NCBI RefSeq assembly: GCF_003591515.1
Contig: NZ_QZCG01000010.1
Coordinates: 1-64,000, forward strand
Direction: 5' to 3'
Length of the DNA: 64,000 nt
Source: Paracoccus onubensis
Lineage (GTDB): Bacteria > Pseudomonadota > Alphaproteobacteria > Rhodobacterales > Rhodobacteraceae
The notes under the pieces were generated by a model. It was given only the letters and a program-made list of their open reading frames with translations. It searched no databases and had not been told where the DNA came from. The translations under genes and the position numbers were made by a program. Position 1 is the stretch's first letter, and each line of letters starts with the position of its first letter. Shown one piece after another: positions 40,185 to 49,663 of the stretch.

Positions 40185-41270
40185 TTACTGCGCACATTCC
40201 TGAATCTTCGCCAGATCCGGCCCATCGGGAGTGCGGCCCAGATTGAAAGGCGCCGAGGCATCCCGCCAGCTCGCATAATCCTGAAGATAGGCAAGCTGAC
40301 TTGCATAGACTTTCGCAGACAGGGGATTTTCGCAGGCAACTTCCTCGATGGTCTCGTTCGCCAGTTTCTGGATCTGCTCGAGCGCGGCATCATCCAGCCT
40401 GCTGATTTCGGTTCCTGCCTCCTTGAACTTGGCAAAGGCTTCCGTCGCGCCTTTTTCCGTGAAGGACAGGCTCCAAAGCAGATTGGCATCGGCTGCGATT
40501 TTCAATCTGTTCTGAGTGTCTTCATCCAGAGCGTCCCAGGAAGCCTGGTTGATCATCACCCCGAAAACCGAAGACGACTGATGCCATCCCGGTGTGGACC
40601 AGTGTTTTGTGACCTGCTGGAAGCCGCCCGAGAAATCGACATTCGGGGTCGAGAATTCTGCTCCGTCAATAACTCCGCGTTCCAGCGACTGGTAGATCTC
40701 GCCACCGGCCATGCTGACCTGATTGCCGCCTAGCTTTTCAAGCAATTTACCCTGTTCAAGCCCCGAAAGACGAAGTCGCAATCCTTTGATGTCGTCGAGG
40801 GTCTTGATGGCTTTCTCGGTGGTGCGGAAGCCCGATTCGTTGTTGGTCACGCCATAGGGCAGATAGACCATGCCGAATTTGCCATAGACCTCGTTGTAAA
40901 GATCGGCGCCGCCCCACTCCTTTATCCAGTTGATATAATCCACGGCATTGAAAAGGCTGGCCGTGGTCGATAAGGGCGAGAAGGCACTGTCCCGTCCCGC
41001 CCAATAGCCGGGCCAGTCGCCGCCGGCCTGTATCGTACCCGATTCAACCGCGCCGAACACTTCACCCGCCGGGACAAGGGCTCCACCATCATAGAACTCG
41101 ATGGTCAGCTTTTCCTCATCGACCAGCTGACTGACCAGTTCGACCCAATGCTTGTCTATCTCGATCAGTTCCAGGCTCGAGGGCCAGGTGCTGGTCATGG
41201 TCCAGGTTTCGGCCGTGGCGGGCGCGGCGGCGGTCAGTGACAGCGCCGCCGCCGTCATCAATCGTTTCAT
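40185..41270 (-). CDS. dctP: TRAP transporter substrate-binding protein
   Basis: 361 aa, with a signal peptide at 1-20 ending near TAAAPATAE. DctP-type features are WPGYWAGRDSAFSPL, LPYGVTNNESGFRT, and GAEFSTPNVDF. The pattern resembles the alpha-keto acid binding TakP/DctP group. It is the last gene of the dctQ-dctM-dctP operon. Ligand not certain. Confidence 0.88.
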   Translation of the reverse strand: MKRLMTAAALSLTAAAPATAETWTMTSTWPSSLELIEIDKHWVELVSQLVDEEKLTIEFYDGGALVPAGEVFGAVESGTIQAGGDWPGYWAGRDSAFSPLSTTASLFNAVDYINWIKEWGGADLYNEVYGKFGMVYLPYGVTNNESGFRTTEKAIKTLDDIKGLRLRLSGLEQGKLLEKLGGNQVSMAGGEIYQSLERGVIDGAEFSTPNVDFSGGFQQVTKHWSTPGWHQSSSVFGVMINQASWDALDEDTQNRLKIAADANLLWSLSFTEKGATEAFAKFKEAGTEISRLDDAALEQIQKLANETIEEVACENPLSAKVYASQLAYLQDYASWRDASAPFNLGRTPDGPDLAKIQECAQ

Positions 41271-41320
41271 TTCATTCCTCCCGGTTACTGTTGTCTATGT
41301 CTTGTTGTGTCTTGCCGGGC

Positions 41321-42646
41321 TTAGCCGCCGTAAAGTCTGACCGGCAGCCATGTGACCATCGCGGGGAACAGGATGATGACTACGCACATCAAGATGATCA
41401 GCCCGATGAATGGCAATACGCCCATGATGATGCTTCCCGTCGATACTTCTCTTGGCGCAATGGCGCGCATATAGAACAGTGCGTAGCCGAACGGCGGCGA
41501 CAAGAAGCTGGTTTGCAGTACCACGGCCATCAGCACCACGAACCACAGAGGATCGATTCCCATCTCTTTGACAAGCGGCAGGAAGATCGGGAAGGACAGC
41601 AGCACGATGCCGGTCCAGTCAAGGAACATCCCAAGGATAAAGACCGAGATCAGCATGACCAGCACCAGCAGATGCGGCTCTCCGGCCAAGGCGCGGATCA
41701 GGTCCTGACTGGCGCGCAGGCCGCCGGTGATGTTGAACACGCCGGTAAAGGCGGTTGCGCCGACGACGATGAACAGGATCATCGCCGAGGTCCGACCGGT
41801 TTCCAGCAGCGCGGAATAAAAGGTCCGCCACTCGAACCTGCCGCGCCCGATGACGATCAGCAGGGCAAGCGCGGCGCCGATGGCGCTGGCTTCGGTGGCC
41901 GTGGCGACCCCGGCCAGCAGCGAGCCAAGTATCCCGAGGATCAGGATAAGCGGGGGCACCGCCTCGATGATCAGCATCCGCCACATTTCGCCGCGGCTGA
42001 TCTGTTCATCTTCGTGGATGGCAGGCGCCCAGTGCGGATTGATCCGTGCAACCACGAAAACATAAACGGCATAAAGCATCCCGAGGGCCAGCCCCGGAAT
42101 CATTGCGCCCGCGAAAAGCTGGCCGACCGACAGACCCGGCGCATAGGAGGACATCAGGATCAGCATGATCGAGGGCGGGATCAGGATACCCAGACATCCC
42201 GAGGCCGAGATAAGCCCTGTCGCCAATCGTTTGTCATACCCGTATTGCAGCATTGGCCGCAGCGCCATCGTTCCCATCACGGTAATGGATGCGCCGATGA
42301 TCCCGGTGGTCGCCGCCAGCAGAATCGAGATGAACACGACGGCAAGGCCCAGCCCTCCGGTCACATTCGCCAGAAGATGCCGCAGCGCCTCGAACATCTT
42401 GTCGGTCACACCGCTATCCGACAGGAAACGGGCCATCAGCACGAACAGGGGAATGGCGAGCAGGACGTAATTATCCAGCACATCCCCGAAAATCCGGTTG
42501 ATGACGATACCCAGCGCCATTGTTTTTCCGGCGGCGACCGCCCCCAGAACCGCAGTGCCGCCAAGCACAAGCGCCAGCGGGTGCCCCATGAACAGACCCA
42601 GGACCAGCAGTCCTGACATGAGCAGTGCAATCGCTTCACCGGACAT
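41321..42646 (-). CDS. dctM: TRAP transporter large permease
   Basis: 441 aa, 12 predicted membrane spans, DctM type. Family segments are GIVLLSFPIFLPLVKEMGID and QTSFLSPPFGYALFYM. It overlaps dctQ by 11 bp and is followed by dctP after 50 bp. The large subunit forms the sodium-driven transport channel. Confidence 0.92.
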   Translation of the reverse strand: MSGEAIALLMSGLLVLGLFMGHPLALVLGGTAVLGAVAAGKTMALGIVINRIFGDVLDNYVLLAIPLFVLMARFLSDSGVTDKMFEALRHLLANVTGGLGLAVVFISILLAATTGIIGASITVMGTMALRPMLQYGYDKRLATGLISASGCLGILIPPSIMLILMSSYAPGLSVGQLFAGAMIPGLALGMLYAVYVFVVARINPHWAPAIHEDEQISRGEMWRMLIIEAVPPLILILGILGSLLAGVATATEASAIGAALALLIVIGRGRFEWRTFYSALLETGRTSAMILFIVVGATAFTGVFNITGGLRASQDLIRALAGEPHLLVLVMLISVFILGMFLDWTGIVLLSFPIFLPLVKEMGIDPLWFVVLMAVVLQTSFLSPPFGYALFYMRAIAPREVSTGSIIMGVLPFIGLIILMCVVIILFPAMVTWLPVRLYGG

Positions 42647-43196
42647 CCATCGGCTCCGTCTGTTCGATGTAATCGATCTTGTTCAGGATCAGCTTCAGAA
42701 ATTCACTGACCCCCTGAATCAATAGCAGAACCGCGGCCACGAACATGGCGATTTTCAGCGGATAAACCGGCAATTGCACTGCGCCATAAGTCACCTCGCG
42801 CTGGTTAAAGGACGTCATGGCGAAGTCCCAGCTTCGCGTCGTGAAGACCCATGCAAAGGGAAAGAAGAAGATGATATAGCCTGCGACCTCGACCCAGCGG
42901 CGGGTATTGTGGCCAAGTCGCGCCGTCACCAGATCGACTTTCACATGGGCCTGATGACGCAGCGCATAACCGCCCAGCATGATGAAATAGAAGCCGTAAA
43001 GATGTTTGGTCACATCGAAGGCCCAGCGAGTCGGCTCGCCGAAGGCATTCCGCATGAAAATATCGTAGATCACGATGACGGCAAACAGGATGGCCACGAG
43101 CGATACGATCCGCCCGACGACCTCATTGATGCCGTCGATCAACCGAATGATCGGCAAGGCGAAATCCTCCCATATGGCTCCCGATGCTTTCTGCAC
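42636..43196 (-). CDS. dctQ: TRAP transporter small permease
   Basis: 186 aa with four predicted membrane spans, DctQ type (VVGRIVSLVAILFAVIVIYD). It is the first gene of the TRAP operon and overlaps dctM by 11 bp, implying coupled translation. The small subunit organises the large permease. Confidence 0.88.
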   Translation of the reverse strand: MQKASGAIWEDFALPIIRLIDGINEVVGRIVSLVAILFAVIVIYDIFMRNAFGEPTRWAFDVTKHLYGFYFIMLGGYALRHQAHVKVDLVTARLGHNTRRWVEVAGYIIFFFPFAWVFTTRSWDFAMTSFNQREVTYGAVQLPVYPLKIAMFVAAVLLLIQGVSEFLKLILNKIDYIEQTEPMDVR

Positions 43197-43320
43197 CTGT
43201 ATCGTTATCTCTCAATCTATCCTGATTGTTGCGCGAGGTGTCAACTGCAAGCCAAACGCGGTCGCGGTTTGATTTATCGCCGTGAGGACCTATCTTGTCC
43301 GCAAGATGAAGGAGGCGCGC

Positions 43321-43599
43321 ATGGCCGGAGGATGGGCTCGCGACGACGCGGTGAACGAGCAGATCGAGATCAGCACGCAAGAGGCGATTGCCCGGGCGCG
43401 GCAACGCGCGACCGGACCTGCCGGCGATACTCCTTCGGCCGAATTCTGTGCGGAATGCGATGAGCCGATACCGCCCGCGCGCCGCAAGGCAATCCCGGGC
43501 GTTCAGCTTTGCGTGGATTGCCAGTCCGGCCGGGACAAATCGCGGCGGCCGACCGGCGGCATCAATCGCCGTGCCAGCAAGGATGCGCTGTTGAAATAG
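43321..43599 (+). CDS. DksA/TraR-type C4 zinc-finger protein
   Basis: 92 aa. The ATG at 43321 follows GAAGGAGG; an upstream in-frame start at 43282 lacks a site. The zinc finger is CAECDEPIPPARRKAIPG followed by CVDCQ. Its small size matches the YbiI/TraR subgroup rather than full-length DksA, so it may bind RNA polymerase in the secondary channel without ppGpp. It is divergent from dctQ. Confidence 0.82.
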   Translation: MAGGWARDDAVNEQIEISTQEAIARARQRATGPAGDTPSAEFCAECDEPIPPARRKAIPGVQLCVDCQSGRDKSRRPTGGINRRASKDALLK

Positions 43600-43645
43600 G
43601 TTCCGGACGCATCATATCCGGTGCCTTGCGGATTTCGGCCGCCGA

Positions 43646-44419
43646 TTACTCCATACCTTCCGGGTACCAGTTTGCGATAATGGCCAATGAGCCGGAGCCG
43701 CCGGCCTCGACCAGCCGGGCGAATTCATCCACGTCGCTGCCCCGGAAGTGATAGGGGAACACCACGGTCGGTTTGATCGCGGCGACAGCCTCGGCGGCCT
43801 GCTCGACTGTCATCGTGTAGGGCAGGTTCATTGGCAGGAATGCGACCTCGATATCCGTCAGTGCCAGCATTTCGGGAGTCGGTTCGGTGTCGCCCGCGAT
43901 ATAGAAACGCTTGCCGCCGATTGTCAGGACATAGCCGTTGTCGCGCCCCTTGGGGTGATACTGCAACCGGTCCTCAGTCGTGTTATAGGCCGGGATGGCC
44001 TCGATCCGCAGATCCAGTACCTCGACAACATCGCCGTTTTCCATCGAACTGGCGCGCGTCTTCATCTCTTCGGGCAACATGTCATGTACGGCAGGGTTGC
44101 TGATCAGCCGGACGGCGGGCAACGCGTCGAGCGTGGGCAGATCGAAATGGTCGCCATGTTCATGCGTGATCAGGATCAGGTCGGGTTGGGGCAGATCCGC
44201 ATATTTCGCGGCCCCGCCGACCGGATCGACATGGATGACGCCCTTGGGAGTTTCGACGACCATCGAGGAATGTTCGACCGGATGAAAGACCACCACGCCG
44301 CCATCGACGGGATAGCGGAAGGTTTTCGCTGTTTCCTGCGCAAGGCCGATCTTCGGCAGGGCGTTGCTGCCGATGGCGGCGGCGGCAAGAGTCAGTCCGG
44401 TGCGGCGGGTGATACGCAT
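43646..44419 (-). CDS. Metallo-beta-lactamase-fold hydrolase with Tat-type signal
   Basis: 257 aa; the start at 44419 follows AGGAGATC. The N-terminus has RRTGLTLAAAAIG, a Tat-type signal with twin Arg. The metal site is HEHGDHFDL, with GDTEPTPEM and FPYHFRG supplying later ligands. UlaG-like hydrolases share this pattern. Substrate unknown. Confidence 0.82.
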   Translation of the reverse strand: MRITRRTGLTLAAAAIGSNALPKIGLAQETAKTFRYPVDGGVVVFHPVEHSSMVVETPKGVIHVDPVGGAAKYADLPQPDLILITHEHGDHFDLPTLDALPAVRLISNPAVHDMLPEEMKTRASSMENGDVVEVLDLRIEAIPAYNTTEDRLQYHPKGRDNGYVLTIGGKRFYIAGDTEPTPEMLALTDIEVAFLPMNLPYTMTVEQAAEAVAAIKPTVVFPYHFRGSDVDEFARLVEAGGSGSLAIIANWYPEGME

Positions 44420-44620
44420 GTCGAGATCTCCTGAGGGCAATTTTCCGTAACGATAACGCGGTATCAGGGTAAAGGTTCCCGTGCCGTTTACCTGCGGGAA
44501 TGTTTCCGGGATGAACACGGGATCCAATCTTTGCCATTCGTCCGGCAAGTGCGATAACAAGCGCGTTTGCAGGCAGATAAGAGGCTTGAACCATATCTCG
44601 GATTGTGGCCTCCTGCATGC

Positions 44621-45823
44621 ATGACACATCCATTGATCAATCGCATATTCCCTGTCACCGGGCTTGCATTCCTCGCTACGGCCGGAATGGTATGGTCGCA
44701 GGATTTCAACGCTGCGCCGCCGAACGCGCGGGGCCAGACGGCGGCATTTGACGGCCAGACCCGTGCCCCGGTTCTGCCGGATACCGCTTTGCAGCAGCAG
44801 ATCGTCGCAAGCGGATTGGAACATCCCTGGGGCATGGCCGAGTTGCCGGAGGGGAACTGGCTGGTAACCGAACGCCCCGGCCGATTGCGGCTGATCTCTG
44901 CTGACGGAAACATCTCCGCGCCGATCGAAGGGCTGCCCGAGATCGACAATCGCGATCAGGGCGGATTGCTGGATGTCGCGATTTCCGATGATTTCGCCGA
45001 CACCCGGCAAATCTGGTGGAGCTTTGCCCAGCCGCGTGATGGTGGCAAGACGGGAACCGCGGTGGCCACCGGAACGCTGTCCGCCGATGGTGCGCTGGTC
45101 GAATCGGCTCGCGTGATCTGGCAGCAGACCCCTGCCTGGAATTCGACCCAACATTACGGCTCCCGGCTGGTATTCGACGGGAAGGGCGGATTATTCGTCA
45201 CGACGGGTGAACGCTCGGTCAATGATGCGCGGGTTCACGCGCAGAACGTCGCGACCACATTGGGAAAGGTTGTCCGAATCGATCCGCAAAGCGGTGCGCC
45301 GATGGGGCAGCCGGGTGTCGAAGGTGCCCTGCCGGAGATCTGGTCCTGGGGGCATCGCAATCTTCAGGGCGCGACACTTGGACCTGACGGAGCGCTATGG
45401 ACCATCGAACATGGCCCGATGGGCGGTGATGAGCTCAATCGGCCCGAGGCTGGTCGCAATTACGGCTGGCCGCGCGTCACCTATGGCGTCGAATATAGCG
45501 GGCAGCCGGTCGGCGAGGGGATCACGCAGATGGAGGGCACGGAACAACCGGTCTATTTCTGGGATCCTGTTATCGCGCCGGGTGGGATGCGCTTTTACGA
45601 TGGCGACATGTTCCCCGACTGGCAGGGTGATCTGCTGATCGGGGGAATGCAGGCTGCCGCTTTGGTGCGTCTTGAACTGGCGGATGGCCGGGTCACTGGC
45701 GAAGCACGGCATCTGCAGGATATCGGGCGTGTCCGCGATGTCGAGATTGCATCGGACGGAGCGGTCATGCTGCTGACCGACGAGGAGGATGGTCAGCTGA
45801 TCCGGGTAACGCCGGGCGGATAG
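44621..45823 (+). CDS. PQQ-dependent sugar dehydrogenase-like protein
   Basis: 400 aa with an N-terminal signal (hydrophobic 7-24, cut near WSQD). The glucose/sorbosone dehydrogenase beta-propeller has GLEHPWGMAELP at the start, RDQGGLLDVAIS, and WSWGHRNLQG with IEHGPMGGDELN, which contain typical Ca/PQQ-site residues. The upstream ribosome binding site is weak. Whether PQQ is bound, and the sugar used, are unknown. Confidence 0.83.
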   Translation: MTHPLINRIFPVTGLAFLATAGMVWSQDFNAAPPNARGQTAAFDGQTRAPVLPDTALQQQIVASGLEHPWGMAELPEGNWLVTERPGRLRLISADGNISAPIEGLPEIDNRDQGGLLDVAISDDFADTRQIWWSFAQPRDGGKTGTAVATGTLSADGALVESARVIWQQTPAWNSTQHYGSRLVFDGKGGLFVTTGERSVNDARVHAQNVATTLGKVVRIDPQSGAPMGQPGVEGALPEIWSWGHRNLQGATLGPDGALWTIEHGPMGGDELNRPEAGRNYGWPRVTYGVEYSGQPVGEGITQMEGTEQPVYFWDPVIAPGGMRFYDGDMFPDWQGDLLIGGMQAAALVRLELADGRVTGEARHLQDIGRVRDVEIASDGAVMLLTDEEDGQLIRVTPGG

Positions 45824-45892
45824 CCGTTAACTATCCGCTGGATCAGAGCCATCCGGAACACGCGGTTCCGATACGGGCTGTGCCGGTTCGCT

Positions 45893-46654
45893 TCAGCCCG
45901 CGACGGCCCGCAGTAACCGCTTGCGGGCCGGAGGGATTGATCGGATCTCGACGCCGGTAAAGACATGTATGGTCTTTAAAGCCGGATCGACCACCGCGTG
46001 ATCGCTGACCCAGCCACCCATGGCCAGATAACTGCGCAATAGCGGTGGCATCGTGGCCATGGCCAGCTTGGGGTCGGGTTTGCGCCGGCGCAGGGCGCGC
46101 GCGAAGCGGAACACTTTTGGTGCCTTGACGCGCGGCAGCCATCGGCGCGGCCCAAGATGCCGCTCTTTCAGCATGGCGAATGCTTCGGCATGTTCTTCGG
46201 GTTCGGTGCCGATGAAGCTTGAACAGCCGAACAGCATCTCGATCCCGGATTCATCGACGAAACGGGTCATGGCCGCCCATGCGATCCGCAGGATGCCGGG
46301 ATCCCTGGCTTCGGGATGGATGCAGAATCTTCCCATCTCGACCATGGGACCATCAAAATTCCGCAATGCGTCGAGATTATAGAACTGCGCCGAATAGCTG
46401 CGCGTGATCTCGGAGCCGCCGGAAAGCGGCAGAAAGCGGAAACAGCACAAAAGCTGGCCGGTCTGGCTATCCTCGACCAGCATGTGATGGCAATCCGCGT
46501 CCAATGCGTCTTCATCTATATCTATGATCGCATCGTCCGTATCCTGCGCATTGCGGGCGACGAAACAAAGCCAGCGCAGACGCTGTGCTGAACGGATATC
46601 TTCGGTCGTTTCGGCCAGTCTCGCCTGAAAGCGGCCCTTGCGAATTGGTTGCAT
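45893..46654 (-). CDS. olsB: Ornithine N-acyltransferase OlsB
   Basis: 253 aa GNAT-like acyltransferase of the OlsB/hemolysin group. It makes lyso-ornithine lipid from ornithine and 3-hydroxyacyl-ACP. Signatures are RLRWLCFVARNAQ, GGSEITRSYSAQFYNL and EMGRFCIHPEARD. The second gene for ornithine lipids, olsA, is not in this window. Confidence 0.78.
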   Translation of the reverse strand: MQPIRKGRFQARLAETTEDIRSAQRLRWLCFVARNAQDTDDAIIDIDEDALDADCHHMLVEDSQTGQLLCCFRFLPLSGGSEITRSYSAQFYNLDALRNFDGPMVEMGRFCIHPEARDPGILRIAWAAMTRFVDESGIEMLFGCSSFIGTEPEEHAEAFAMLKERHLGPRRWLPRVKAPKVFRFARALRRRKPDPKLAMATMPPLLRSYLAMGGWVSDHAVVDPALKTIHVFTGVEIRSIPPARKRLLRAVAG

Positions 46655-46852
46655 GTCGGCGGTACCTCTGCTTGCAACGCGTAACGACTAGCATAATGTC
46701 GTGTCGATTTCACGAAAGCGCAATGCTTCGCATGCGCGAATTTTGTGGATAAGCGAAAAGGAGCTATGCCTTGCCGCTTCCCGCGAAGCCTGCTAACCGG
46801 GCGCGGATTTCACTCTTGGCGGGCTTTGCCTGCCGCAAGCAAAGGTAGACCC

Positions 46853-47275
46853 ATGGCCATCGAACGCACACTTTCGATCATCAAGCCCGACGCCACCAAG
46901 CGCAACCTGACCGGCAAGATCAACGCCAAATTCGAAGAGGCTGGCCTGCGTATCGCCGCTCAGAAGCGTATCAAACTGTCGCCTGAGCAGGCGGGCAAGT
47001 TCTACGAGGTTCACAAAGACCGCCCCTTCTATGGCGAGCTGGTCGAATTCATGGCTTCCGAGCCGGTCGTGGTGCAGGTTCTGGAAGGCGAGAGCGCGAT
47101 TGCAAAGAACCGCGAAGTGATGGGCGCGACCAATCCGGCAGATGCCGCCGAAGGCACGATCCGCAAGGAATTTGCGCTGTCGGTCGGGGAAAACTCGGTC
47201 CATGGTTCCGACGCGCCGGAAACGGCGGCGCAAGAGATCGCCTTCTTCTTTTCGGGGCTGGAACTGGTCGGCTAA
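46853..47275 (+). CDS. ndk: Nucleoside diphosphate kinase
   Basis: 140 aa. It transfers phosphate between nucleoside triphosphates and diphosphates. The start [18 protein letters not shown] is the universal family start, preceded by AAAGGT. The catalytic His117 is in NSVHGSD. An in-frame extension from 46766 was not accepted. Confidence 0.97.
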   Translation: MAIERTLSIIKPDATKRNLTGKINAKFEEAGLRIAAQKRIKLSPEQAGKFYEVHKDRPFYGELVEFMASEPVVVQVLEGESAIAKNREVMGATNPADAAEGTIRKEFALSVGENSVHGSDAPETAAQEIAFFFSGLELVG

Positions 47276-47300
47276 TCGCCTGATACCCGGATTGCACGTC

Positions 47301-47327
47301 AAAGGGGGCCGTTTCGGTCCCCTTTTT
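47301..47327 (+). terminator. Terminator of ndk
   Basis: AAAGGGG (47301-47307) pairs with CCCCTTT (47319-47325), enclosing CC/GG and a GTTTC loop, followed by further T residues. It lies 25 bp after the ndk stop. Confidence 0.8.
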
Positions 47328-47410
47328 CATTTCGTGCTTCCTAAGTTGCGGCAAAATCGATGCCGGGTTATGGCTAGAGAATAAGAAATTGGTGAAAAAA
47401 GGGGATTTCA

Positions 47411-48337
47411 ATGCGGGCATTCGTGTTTCCAGGGCAGGGCGCTCAGACCACAGGCATGGGGCGCGAACTCGCGCAGACCTATCCTGCGGCGCGCGACGTC
47501 TTCGTTGAAGTCGACGAAGCGCTTGGAGAAAAATTGTCCGAGTTGATCTGGGAAGGCGATATCGAAACGCTGACCCTGACGCAGAACGCTCAGCCTGCAC
47601 TGATGGCGACATCGATGGCAGCGTTCAGGGCCATGGAATCCGAGGGAATCGATATCGGTGCCGCCGATTACGTTGCCGGTCATTCTCTGGGCGAATATTC
47701 CGCCCTTTGCGCATCGGGTGCATTGACGCTGGCCGATACCGCGCAGCTTTTGCGTCTGCGCGGGCAGGCCATGCAAGAGGCCGTGCCGGTCGGGCAGGGG
47801 GCGATGGCGGCGATACTGGGGCTTGATTTCGAGACGGTGGACAGGATCGCCCGCGACGCCGCCGGGGATGAGGTCGTGCAGGCCGCCAATGACAACGATC
47901 CCGCGCAGGTGGTGATTTCCGGGCACAGGGGCGCGGTCGAGCGCGCTTCTGCCGCCGCGAAAGAAGCCGGTGCGAAACGGGCGCTTATGCTTCCTGTTTC
48001 CGCTCCGTTTCACTCGGTCCTGATGCAACCTGCTGCCGCCGTGATGGCGGATGCGTTGGCGGGCGTGGATATTCAGCCTCCGGCCGTGCCGCTGATCGCC
48101 AATGTCCGGGCCGAGCCGGTGATCGAGCCCGGCGCCATTCGGAGGCTGCTGGTCGAGCAGGTGACGGGAACCGTGCGCTGGCGGGAATCGATCGCGTATC
48201 TGATCGGTGCCGGGGTGACGGAGTTCTGGGAAATCGGTGCGGGCAAGGCGTTGTCCGGTATGATCAAGAGAATCGCCAGAGAGGCCGAGGTGAGGAATAT
48301 CGGGATGCCGGCGGATATCGATGCATTGAAAGGCTAA
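47411..48337 (+). CDS. fabD: Malonyl-CoA:ACP transacylase FabD
   Basis: 308 aa. The nucleophile Ser92 is in AGHSLGEYSA and the catalytic His201 in SAPFHS. It begins the fabD-fabG-acpP fatty acid cluster. A ribosome binding site AAAGGGG lies just upstream. Confidence 0.96.
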   Translation: MRAFVFPGQGAQTTGMGRELAQTYPAARDVFVEVDEALGEKLSELIWEGDIETLTLTQNAQPALMATSMAAFRAMESEGIDIGAADYVAGHSLGEYSALCASGALTLADTAQLLRLRGQAMQEAVPVGQGAMAAILGLDFETVDRIARDAAGDEVVQAANDNDPAQVVISGHRGAVERASAAAKEAGAKRALMLPVSAPFHSVLMQPAAAVMADALAGVDIQPPAVPLIANVRAEPVIEPGAIRRLLVEQVTGTVRWRESIAYLIGAGVTEFWEIGAGKALSGMIKRIAREAEVRNIGMPADIDALKG

Positions 48338-48358
48338 GCGGGGATGCCGCCCGTCGCC

Positions 48359-48426
48359 GGTTGGTTCCTGAACCACTGGCGCACCTGCCGGCGGCCCCGG
48401 GATATTTCCATGAAGAAGAAGAGGCA
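48359..48426 (+). repeat. Dispersed intergenic repeat, copy A, in front of fabG
   Basis: Shares an ordered set of segments with copy B (60747-60810, opposite strand). These are GGTTCCTGAACC, a GC-rich middle, then CCCCGGGATATTT and GAAGAAGA (copy B: CCCCCGAGGTATTT and AAAGAAGAAGGGG). The 3' end carries AAGAAGAGG, which acts as the ribosome binding site of fabG. Confidence 0.55.
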
Positions 48427-48428
48427 GC

Positions 48429-49166
48429 ATGATTGATCTGACGGGAAAGAACGCGCTTGTGACCGGCGCTTCGGGTGGCATCGGCGGCGCGATCGCCGAG
48501 GCGCTTCATGCCGCAGGGGCGGCGGTGGCGCTTTCGGGAACGCGCGAGGCGCCGTTGAATGAATTGGCCGGGAAGCTTGGTGAGCGGGCGCATGTCGTCC
48601 CCGCGAATCTGGCAGATCCCGAGGCCGTGGCCGCATTGCCGAAAGCGGCGGCCGAGGCGATGGGGTCTGTGGATATTCTGGTCAACAATGCCGGAATTAC
48701 CCGCGATAACCTGTTCATGCGGATGTCGGACGAGGAGTGGGATCAGGTGCTGGATGTGAATCTGGGCAGCGTTTTCCGGCTGAGCCGCGCCGTCTTGCGC
48801 GGAATGATGAAGGCGCGCTGGGGGCGGATCGTGAACATTACCTCGGTCGTGGGGACAACCGGCAATCCGGGGCAAGGCAATTATGCTGCGGCCAAGGCAG
48901 GTCTGGTCGGTATGTCGAAAAGCCTTGCCTCCGAGGTGGCCAGCCGGGGCATTACCGTGAACTGCGTGGCTCCGGGCTTTATCGAAACCGCAATGACCGA
49001 CAAGTTGAACGACGATCAGAAGTCCCGGATCCTGGGACAAATTCCAACCGGTCGGATGGGGACACCCGCCGACATAGCTGCAGCCGTACTTTATCTGGCC
49101 AGTCCCGCCTCGGGATATGTCACCGGTGCGACGCTGCATGTAAATGGAGGCATGGCGATGGTCTGA
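48429..49166 (+). CDS. fabG: 3-oxoacyl-ACP reductase FabG
   Basis: 245 aa short-chain dehydrogenase using NADPH. The cofactor motif TGASGGIGG is at 12-20 and the catalytic Tyr152 and Lys156 are in YAAAKAG. The Ser of NITSVVG completes the site. Its ribosome binding site lies in a dispersed repeat. Confidence 0.96.
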   Translation: MIDLTGKNALVTGASGGIGGAIAEALHAAGAAVALSGTREAPLNELAGKLGERAHVVPANLADPEAVAALPKAAAEAMGSVDILVNNAGITRDNLFMRMSDEEWDQVLDVNLGSVFRLSRAVLRGMMKARWGRIVNITSVVGTTGNPGQGNYAAAKAGLVGMSKSLASEVASRGITVNCVAPGFIETAMTDKLNDDQKSRILGQIPTGRMGTPADIAAAVLYLASPASGYVTGATLHVNGGMAMV

Positions 49167-49336
49167 GCCGAAAGGGTGTGCTGCGTCGCAGCGAGAAAAA
49201 GCATGGAAAAGCGGTTGCATGATGCATAGGGGGTGCTATATCCGGCCCCTGAGCAGCAGGGAAACCGCCCTGTGCCAACACGGGCGATGCCCGGGAACCA
49301 TATTTGGGCGGATGCCCGCGAGAATGAGGTTGTGAT

Positions 49337-49570
49337 ATGAGCGATATCGCTGATCGCGTGAAAAAAATCGTTGTCGAACATCTTGGTGTCGATGAAGAGA
49401 AAGTGGTCGAGTCCGCTTCTTTCATTGACGATCTGGGTGCTGACAGCCTTGATACCGTCGAACTGGTGATGGCTTTCGAGGAAGAATTCGGCATCGAGAT
49501 TCCCGATGACGCCGCTGAAACCATTCAGACTGTTGGCGATGCGGTGAAGTTTATCAACGGCGCGGTCTAA
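49337..49570 (+). CDS. acpP: Acyl carrier protein AcpP
   Basis: 77 aa acidic four-helix protein. The phosphopantetheine site is Ser37 in [11 protein letters not shown]. The gene is followed by a strong terminator rather than fabF, the usual next gene in relatives. Confidence 0.97.
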   Translation: MSDIADRVKKIVVEHLGVDEEKVVESASFIDDLGADSLDTVELVMAFEEEFGIEIPDDAAETIQTVGDAVKFINGAV

Positions 49571-49601
49571 GGTCGGATTTCGCCTTTACCGGAATTCAGG
49601 A

Positions 49602-49635
49602 AAGCGGCGCTCCTTTAGGGAGCGTCGCTTTTTCA
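49602..49635 (+). terminator. Terminator after acpP
   Basis: GCGGCGCTCC pairs with GGGAGCGTCGC (one G-T and one mismatch) around TTTA, followed by TTTTTC. It closes the fab cluster 31 bp after acpP. Confidence 0.85.
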
Positions 49636-49663
49636 TTGCGGGCGGCATATCTGAAAGCGAGGG

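Noticed and set aside
41237..42616. A 459-codon frame opposite the dctM gene, rich in Asp, His and Gln
   Set aside because: The composition is the reverse-strand image of a Leu/Ile-rich membrane protein.
46766..46852. In-frame N-terminal extension of ndk with AAAAGGAG just ahead
   Set aside because: The spacing to the ATG is only 2 nt, and Ndk begins with MAIERTLS in the whole family. The stretch is more likely untranslated leader.
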